Shown: positions 56,830 to 64,000 of the stretch, one piece after another | How the letters are laid out: each line of letters begins with the position of its first letter | Numbering within the stretch: position 1 is the first letter of the stretch | Source: Phlegmacium glaucopus | Lineage: Eukaryota; Basidiomycota; Agaricomycetes; Agaricales; Cortinariaceae | Length of the DNA stretch: 64,000 nt | Direction of reading: 5' to 3' | NCBI GenBank assembly: GCA_015039465.1 | Contig: MU130157.1 | Span: forward strand, 383,186-447,185 | The notes under the pieces: generated by a model | What the model saw: the letters and a program-made list of their open reading frames with translations, nothing else | Told to the model about the DNA's origin: nothing | Databases searched by the model: none | Made by a program: the position numbers and the translations under genes

Positions 56830-57443
56830 CTTCAGCTCTTTTTCTCAAAAGCTTTCTCAGATATCAAAGGTGACAACATACTCATGAGTGGTGTCCCACC
56901 TGGGGATGGGCAACCAAATTTCGAACTGAACGATCACTATTTGACGTTCTCAGTGATCTTGGTGCAGGTTAGTAATCGCTCTCAATTTAATACATAGTGT
57001 GTGATTTAAATTTCATTAGCAAATATGAAGTTAAATCACTTTGCGAAAATGATTTAGCCTGAGAGTCCGTGCACCAGAAGTGATTATCGGAGCAGAGTGG
57101 GATACAAGGCCGATATTTGGAATTTTGGTTGCCTTGTGGGTTCCTACCTCTTATTTCGAAGCTAGACTTGACAATGTCAACCTAGGTATACAAATTTGCC
57201 CGAGGATATAAACTATTTGATCCCCACTGGGACAATGAAAAGTCTGGGATGAACCCAACTCAGGCGCATTTATATCTCAAAATTGTTGGTCTATGTGGTG
57301 ATTCTCCTCCCGAATTTCTGGACAACGGCAGGAAGTCGAAGTTTTACTTTGACGATCAAGGTCAGCGTTGTTCAATTCCATCTCCGATCCATCGTATTCG
57401 GTCATTTCAACAGGTTCTACTACAGGGTGCAGGCAGTATCTAA
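56830..57443 (+). pseudogene. SRPK-like protein kinase remnant
   Basis: The catalytic loop DIKGDNILM (about 56,862) and, after an intron-like gap, RAPEVIIGAEWDT (the APE region, about 57,070), DIWNFGCL in a shifted frame, and YKFARGYKLFDPHWDNEKSG with HLYLKIVGLCGDSPPEF (57,180-57,350) follow the order of fungal SRPK-type Ser/Thr kinases. A frame change between WDT and DIWNF (about 57,105) and the lack of an N-lobe show that it is non-functional. Confidence 0.75.
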
Positions 57444-57734
57444 TCACACTCCGTTTGCCTAGATACGCCACCTAGCAAAGATATAGGCACCTCATTGACT
57501 GGATTCAATATATCAAAGTAAAGAAAGAAGGTACATTGAAAATAGCAGGTAAAAGGCTGGGAAAAGGATTAACGCAAACACCATCATTTTTGTAAGCCAC
57601 AATGTCAAATGTAACTTATCGTATGAATTTATCATTACTGATAACCAAGCATACTACTTCCCTACAGCAGCTCTCCCTTCACTGAGAAGACGTCCATCGG
57701 CAAAATTGACCTTGGCAGCACACCAAAGAACCAT

Positions 57735-58060
57735 TTAAATGGCAATCCCCCGCTCCTTCACCAGGATGATCAAATCTCCCTTTGGATGCAGTACACCCAG
57801 CCCGATACGGGACATGTCCATCTTGAGATGCTTTGAGGATGAGGGATTGAGCGAGATATCAAAGTGGAGGAGGAGACAAGTGACAAAGATGTGAATCTCT
57901 TGTTGAGCGAAATGTCTATGTACATGTTATTAATTGCGATTCCTGTTTGAGGCAAAAGAGTACATACCGTCCTTCACACATGCTCACGCCGCCACCGAAT
58001 GGATTCCAGAACTGGCCCGCCTTGTCCTTGTCCTCACCCAAATACCACCCAGGCTTGAAA
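57735..58060 (-). pseudogene. Cytochrome P450 C-terminal fragment
   Basis: The minus strand encodes GWYLGEDKDKAGQFWNPFGG with the heme loop NPFGGGVSMCEGR, spliced by a 52-bp intron (GTATGT...TACATAG) to HFAQQEIHIFVTCLLLHFDI and ends LIILVKERGIAI before TAA at 57,735. This is the last quarter of a P450 and differs clearly from the intact P450 at 36,229 (GGGVSMCEG versus GAGRRICPG). No upstream P450 sequence was seen, so it is a truncated copy. Confidence 0.85.
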
Positions 58061-58139
58061 AATAGAAAATCATTACAAGAAAAAACAATTAGCAAGTGTC
58101 GGCAACTTGAACGGCTCAGAATAAATGGCCTTCAATGAA

Positions 58140-59052
58140 CGAGCCTTTGTTGAGGGTTGTTCTTCGAGCCGGAAAGACGAGAAGAATAATAAGTAGGGAA
58201 ATGAGATGCAAATTAAAGAGAAAGAACTTACAATTTTGATGTGTCATTGGCTCTCTTGCGAGCTCGAGACCTTAGATTTGTTTATTTGTTCAGCCATCAA
58301 TTATTAGATAAGCTCCCTTACTTAAGAATACTGAATAGCTCGCGGCTGCTTTTACTGAGAGGTTGACTTTCCGCTAGTAGCTCCGCTGGCAGGTGTGCAA
58401 ATACATCCACAAACTCACGGCTGAGTTTAGAAAAATAACTGTAAATAAGCGGAGCCAAATGTTCAATTTTTTTCTGGCACACGTTGCGCCGTCCCAATAG
58501 CCAGCTGGTGAGCCTGTTTTTCATTTGTGACTTTTTTTCTATATGTAGAGCTGCTTTTCCATGACGATTTTCAACCGAAAGCTTTAGGAAGTGCCGTCTG
58601 AAGGACTCTCGAAAGGGAGGTACCCAAGTCGATACTCGGTTCTCTGATTTATTCATTTTTCATTTTCCGTCCTCATGAAGCACTGTTGGGACAAAGGCTG
58701 ATTGTTTTTCTCTCGCAGGGTCGGTCTGGAATGGTTATATCTTCAGGTTCTATCTCATATGTCATAGATCTGCGAACGTGCGTGTGTAGCTTGGCTGAGC
58801 AATAGAATATGTGGGACCGCTCATCGGCGACTTACTTCCCATGGGTTCCGCAATGGTGTCAGCCTCTATTTAGTACGAATAGCCCATGAATTATGAAATA
58901 TTCTTGACAAAGTATCTATCCGGGTTAGATTTGTGGACCCGGGTCTTAGACACATGTACCGAGCCACCGAGTGGCTTGAACGGCTAACAGTTCGCAGGAG
59001 CTTCCACTATAAAGGGTGAAACAAACATTCTTTATCTTCTACAGTAACCACC
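58140..59052. other. Intergenic; no gene recognised
   Basis: A 112-codon minus-strand frame (58,318-58,656) is Lys/Arg/Leu-rich without recognisable motifs and was not accepted as a gene. The promoter of the transketolase gene lies at the right end (CTATAAAGGG at about 59,007). Confidence 0.4.
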
Positions 59053-61751
59053 ATGGCACCATTCCCTATCGACCTCAAAAAGTTCAATAAGTATATCATA
59101 GAGGCATTGCATTATCAAATCTTTAGCTGACCATATATCGCCTAGATTGTCCCTCGATCCATCAAAAACCAAGTTATCGCCAGAAGAAAAATCGACTTTG
59201 CAAGCCAACATCCAACTTCTTCGCGATGCTATCGTCTTGTTCACCGCGACTGGCGCAGCGCGAGGTGTGAGCGGACACACTGGTGAGTCTGGATAGCATG
59301 AGATCTTGGACGCAGATAAACGTCGTATTATCTTAGGCGGTGCATATGATACCGTCCCTGAGGTTTGCATACTTTTGGCTCTTTTCGAAGGATCAGATAA
59401 GTTCTTCCCCGTCGTTTTCGACGAAGCTGGTACGAAGATTACTTTTGCTGATTGAAATCGTTAACTAATGTATATATCAGGTCATCGTGTCGCGACTCAA
59501 TATATCCTATCTGCTCTCGATGGCGCTATCCCAGCCGAACATCTTCTCCACTATAGAGAAGCCAATTCCAAGCTTCCCGGTCACCCAGAACTAGGCTTGA
59601 CGCCTGGCGTCAAATTCTCATCGGGAAGACTCGGGCATATGTGGTAGGTCTCCTTTCTTTACCTGGGTTAGTTACCTTCTCACAGGTGCTGTATTCAGGC
59701 CACTTGTCAACGGGGTTTCTCTCGCCAACCGCGACAAGACTGTTTTCTGCCTTGGCTCCGATGGCTCTCAACAAGAAGGCAACGATGCTGAAGCTGCAAG
59801 ACTCGCAGTCGCCCAAGGACTCGACGTCAAACTGCTCATCGATGACAATGACGTCACAATTGCTGGCCACCCTTCTGAATATCTTAGAGGATATGATGTC
59901 GCAAAAACACTCGAAGGTCACGGACTGAAGGTTGTCACTGTCCAAGGCGAGGATATCGACGCGTTGTGGGGCGGTGTATGCTCTATTGTAAACCACCAAG
60001 GACCCGCTGCAAGTGTGTAGACTCCATGATTAGCGATATTCTCCCCCAGAGCTGACTGACACCTTGTTTAGTCGTCTGCAAGCGTCGTATGGCACCTGGT
60101 ATTCCTGATATCGAAGGAAGCTCTCATGGACATGATGTTATACCCGTCAAATCGGCAGTGAAATATCTCCAGGCCCGAGGCTACTCTAACTTTGTTTCCA
60201 TTTATGATGACATCAAACCGGTTCCCAATCCTTATCTGTACATCGGATCCAGCAAAGAATTAGGAGCTAACCGTGTAGTATTCGGCGAGGCAGTCAATGG
60301 AGTTTTGGACAAGCTTAGCAAGGAAGAGTGTGCAAAGAAAGTTATGGTGATCGACAGTGCGTTTTGTACCCTCTTTGCCTGATTGTATGCACTAATTCTC
60401 TTTTTGAAAGGTGATCTCGAGGGTTCAACTGGTTTGAAAGTCATTCATCAGAAGCATCCTGAAGTATTCGTCCCATCCGGTATCATGGAACGAGGCAACT
60501 TCTGTGCGGCTGCCGGTTTTGGATTTGCACCTGACAAGTTTGGTGTTTTCTCCACTTTCTCGGCCTTCCTTGAAATGGTTGTTTCGGAAATCACAATGGC
60601 TCGTCTCAATAACTGCAATGTCCTTTGCCACTTCTCGCACTCTGGCGGTATGTCCCTTCTCTATTGACAGTGTAGCTGTCACTGATCTTATGATAGTTGA
60701 CGAGGTTTGTTACTTGATTTTTGATTACAGCAGGTGCCATGATGACTAACCTTGCTACTTTGCCTCGTCATATGTAGATGGTGCGATTTCTTCTTCTCAC
60801 TGTCTGAAGGTGTATATTAATCAACATATAGGCTGACAATACTTGTCATTTTGGTTGGTTTCTTCACTACTCTAATCAAAAACGTCTAATTGATATCGTT
60901 ACACAGGCGTCAACAACATGTTTGCTGACAATGGCCTTTCTGACGTGCAATCCTTCCTCTACTTCCCTGCCGATGCATCCCAAATGCGGGCCATCGTCAA
61001 CCATGTCTTCTTTGAACGCGGACTCCGGTTTATCTTTTCTACACGTTCGAAGGTACCCTGGATCCTAAAGGAAGATGGAACCAGGTTCTTTGAAGGCAGC
61101 TATCAGTTCATCCCTGGGAAAGATGAAGTTATCGCGGAGGGCAAGGCCGGATATGTGGTGTCTTTTGGAGAGATGCTTTATAGATCTTGGGATGCTGTTC
61201 TGAGATGTAGGGAACAAGGACTCGATGTCGGATTGATCAATAAATCTTCACTCAACGTGGTAGATGAACAGGTGTGTTTCTTTTCGTTTAATCCCATCTT
61301 CGATCGAATACCTGGATTGATACTGGGTTATAGACGATCATGAAGATCGGACAGAGTCCTTTCGTGTTGGTCGTTGAATCGTTTAACCAAAAGACTGGAG
61401 TAAGGAATTTTATCCGCGGCTTGGCATGTAGGAGCACTCACCTTCTTTCGCTATTTAGCTTGGATCCAAATTTGGCACCTGGCTCTTAGAACGCCAGCTC
61501 ACACCGAAATATGGATATATAGGAACAACTAAAGAGGGCAAGTCACTGCATCTGAGTTGCTCATCCTTAACTTGTTCTGACCTCTTCACAATCTTTTCTA
61601 GGCTGCGGTGGATTATGGGAGCAGATCCCTTATCAAAACCTTGATCCTCAATGTCAGTGGCCTATTGTCCCCTCTCCGCTTCCCCGTCCATGCTAACCGA
61701 TCATTGTGGTTTTCAGCTATAATCTCCAAGATTAAACAGTTATCACAATAG
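59053..61751 (+). CDS. Transketolase-family thiamine diphosphate enzyme
   Basis: About 15 exons give roughly 631 residues in one frame, ending SIISKIKQLSQ at 61,751. Landmarks: AARGVSGHTGGAYDTVPE (substrate/TPP-site His region), SSGRLGHM, the diphosphate-binding motif SDGSQQEGNDAEAA followed by DDNDVTI (the GDG...N motif with Ser for Gly), the second domain FVPSGIMERGNFCAAAGFGF with FSHSGVDEMADNTCHFGVNN, and the C-terminal domain GYVVSFGEMLYRSWDA. Members move two-carbon units between sugar phosphates. This fungal branch is shorter than classical transketolase (about 675), so another substrate is possible. Two unusual features: a 3-nt exon (60,778-60,780) and a GC-AG intron (61,538-61,601). 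The gene is intact. Confidence 0.9.
60778..60780 (+). other. 3-nt microexon (Met) of the transketolase-like gene
   Basis: ATG lies between an acceptor (TATGTAG) and a donor (GTGCGA). Using it gives VDEMADNTCHFG, the length I remember for fungal homologues (VDEIADNTCHFG); skipping it would delete one residue. It follows an 8-nt exon at 60,697-60,704. Confidence 0.65.
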
Positions 61752-61930
61752 ATGGAGTAATGATTTGAAACTGTTACATTTGTAAACATCGTTGTACTTG
61801 TGAATTTGAAAGGCATCGTTGCATTTATATCTTGGGCTTCATTCGATCTGACAAAGCACGAATAAGCAACCTCAGCTTTTTACTTCTGAAAGAGCCTAAT
61901 ATTGTTTGGATTCAATAAGAGAATGATCAA

Positions 61931-62635
61931 ATGATTCTCAGGCTGGCAGTGGAGGACCCTCTGCATATTACGCTACACCAGACCTTCCTCCACCTTCTCA
62001 TCCGAGTAGGAGGCGTTCTTGGAGGCGTCTTCGTATGCATGGGTTATGTTATTCGCATTACCATGCGTGCTGTCGAGGTCGTTTCCGGTGCAGACCAGGC
62101 ACCTTGCATCACTGCAGAGTCTTCTGGCGTCAAAGTGGGCTTGAGAGCGAAATGGGGTGGAAGTGAATCGTGTGCTAGACCCAGGAGTAGAAAATTAATT
62201 CCTCAATTTGGGTGGCAGTGGTTGGGTTCATGGAAGGCGGAAGCACTTCACCATATCAGTTACAACAACACGCCGCTTCTTACTGGATTTCCTTCACCTG
62301 GAATACCGTCTCTCCTGCACCAAGTCTACCACTTCAGCTCCCTCTACCCAGGTACACCAGGCTCTGCAGGCCTTTATTATCCGTCAGGTTCATTTCGACC
62401 TATACCATCCCCGGGAGGTATACCGGCATCAACAAGCCTTGGTCCTCCACCTCGGACTCCTGGACTGGGGGCTTGTTCGACAAGTGTAGGATCATCACCT
62501 CTGTCACCTGGTCCAATACAAACTTTGTTAACCTCAGATCCTAACAACCCAAATGTTGTATTAAATGTGTCGTCATCTGCATCGCATAGCGAGTATTCTG
62601 CCTCACCTAATCCAATGGAAACGGGTTTCAAATGA
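61931..62635 (+). pseudogene. Pro/Ser/Gly-rich gene remnant
   Basis: The best coding-like part is at the 3' end: LLTGFPSPGIPSLLHQVYHF, LYPGTPGSAGLYYPSGSFRP and a Ser-rich tail ending at 62,635. Upstream, other frames show related composition (GGPSAYYATPDLPPPSHPS near 61,945; GGSTSPYQLQQHAAS near 62,230), as if one gene has been frameshifted several times. Product unknown; decay is inferred. Confidence 0.4.
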
Positions 62636-62940
62636 CACTATCGCCGCCACTAAAAAAGTCGTAGGAGGTTGTTATGGATTTGATATTACCAGTCGAATCT
62701 CGTCCACTTCTCTGGTCGCGGGGTTGGACTCTACTATGAGGCTGCTACAGCCTGAGCGGGTGGCATATGAACAATGTTGCGAGAGGAGGTTTTCTGATAG
62801 TTTCGAGTCCAGAGATTAGGAGCTTGGCTTTTTTTGACTAAGTATCGTGATAGTCAGTATCATTTATGGGTAACAGTCACAATGTACTTTGACTGACCGC
62901 GTGTACTCAACCTTATCGTTCACATCTACGAGCTTTCGCA

Positions 62941-64000
62941 ATGTCTACTTCATCGAAACCTCAACTCACTGCTGAGCAGACTCAGAAACTACGAGCAAAG
63001 TTTACCCAATTCCGTATCCTCGTGATCGGGCGAGCTAATGCAGGTAAAACAACGATCCTGCGAAGACTCTGCAACACTACGGGAGAACCTATGATCTTTA
63101 GTCCGAACGGTCAAAAGGTGAGATATATGGTGAAAGTTCGTACCACTGGATACTGACATCCATGCCCATGATCAGATCGAGTCCTCGGCCCTTAATCCAT
63201 CGGTGGGGGTGAGCAGTTCCTGTACTAGTATTGGGTTATGGTTCAATTAATACCCTCGCGCCGCAGCGTGGAGTGCATGACATCAAGAATCAAATGATAT
63301 TTGAGAGCAACCCTGGTTTTATCTTTCACGATTCCCGTGGTTTTGAAGCTGGCAGTGCTGAGGAGTTGAAAATGGTACAGGAGTTCATTAAGCAGCGTTC
63401 GAAGGCAAAAAATGTGAGGGAGCAGCTTCATGCAATCTGGTGTGTTAGTACTTGCCTTTAGAGAACAATTTCTTGACAGAAAAAATGTTTTGGGTAGGTA
63501 CTGCATTCCAACAAGTGATGACCGACCAATCACGGCGGCAGAAAAGAAGTTTTTCAGTGAATGTGGGACAGGGCTTGGTATGTGTGTCATCTTATCAATA
63601 TGTTACTGTGAAGGATAAGCCTGTGAAGTACCAGTGATTGTTTTGTGGACCAAGACTGACTCTCTTGATGTTGCTAAAATTAAGCAACTCATGAAGGAAG
63701 GTATCAGCAGATCTGAGGCAATGCAACAAGCTCCACAAAAAGCTTGGTCTGATTATGAAAGTAATATCTATCCACTCTTTGATGGGTTTAAATATCCACC
63801 AAAGGCATATGTTGTATTGCGAAGTAAGTGTTATACTTTGTTAACAACTATTTGGCTAATTGTGTGGTGTAGAGATGCATGAGCTTGGAGCTGATTGTAA
63901 AGACTTGATTGAAAAAACAACAGCTGTGCTATCTGGTGAAGAATTACAACAGCTTTTTCTTTCAACACAGCAAAACAATATTGAGGTGTGCATTAAATAT
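62941..64000 (+). CDS. P-loop GTPase-domain protein, 3' end outside the window
   Basis: From Met 62,941 the protein has a Walker A motif (ILVIGRANAGKTTIL), a G3 motif in FHDSRGFEAGS (DxxG), and a G4 motif in VIVLWTKTDSLD (TKxD). Introns after GQK, VG, IW, GL and LR keep the frame. This is the fungal family of stand-alone G-domain proteins related to dynamin/septin-like small GTPases and often expanded in mushrooms; a role in membrane or defence signalling is speculative. The last exon in the window ends TQQNNIE before a GTGTGC donor, so the gene continues to the right. Confidence 0.9.

Noticed and set aside
58318..58656. 112-codon minus-strand frame as a gene
   Set aside because: No motif, no clear promoter or introns, and unusual Lys/Leu-rich composition. 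Not enough support.
1..64000. CRISPR arrays, rRNA genes, bacterial operons
   Set aside because: No regularly spaced repeats with unique spacers, no rRNA-like sequence, and all supported genes have spliceosomal introns or fungal context.

Overview
This is nuclear DNA of a basidiomycete fungus, most likely a mushroom-forming species (Agaricomycetes). The genes are cut by many short GT-AG introns of about 45-80 bp. Several predicted proteins match families I know mainly from this group. The transposable elements are of types common there: hAT-like elements, small inverted-repeat elements, and a tyrosine-recombinase retrotransposon. All assignments come from reading the sequence; no database search was possible.

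Layout. 1-5,330 is a nest of decayed DNA transposons: a near-perfect 384-bp palindrome, a hAT transposase C-terminus, and several inverted-repeat ends with simple-repeat subtermini. 6,582-13,804 holds four minus-strand genes: a 1,004-residue low-complexity protein, cyanase, the succinate dehydrogenase assembly factor SDHAF3, and a DUF1479 oxygenase-like protein. 14,000-25,000 is poorer: a C2H2 zinc-finger gene, some poorly resolved spliced genes, and a decayed DUF726 hydrolase. 27,208-30,638 carries an intact gene with a 'YDRAPI' motif and a broken relative interrupted by a 460-bp inverted-repeat element with a perfect 8-bp target duplication.

31,617-44,774 is the best-preserved block, all on the plus strand: a 1,170-residue protein whose C-terminus resembles the XPF-like meiotic protein SHOC1/ZIP2, a cytochrome P450, an AT-hook/Cys-rich DNA-binding protein, and a divergent beta-tubulin with about 26 exons. 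45,650-53,570 contains a Ngaro-type retrotransposon (gag, reverse transcriptase/RNase H, tyrosine recombinase, split direct repeats) between two diverged copies of another repeat. 54,390-58,060 mixes one intact unknown gene with remnants of a gene of unknown function, a protein kinase and a P450. 59,053-61,751 is an intact transketolase-like gene, and a P-loop GTPase runs off the right end.

The genes do not form one pathway. Housekeeping functions (cyanate detoxification, mitochondrial complex II assembly, sugar phosphate metabolism, cytoskeleton) alternate with transposon-rich stretches where genes have been broken. The strongest observations are the dated break of the YDRAPI gene, a retroelement whose upstream repeat lacks an exact intron that its downstream repeat keeps, the probable ZIP2/SHOC1 homologue, and microexons of 3 and 6 nt in the transketolase and tubulin genes.
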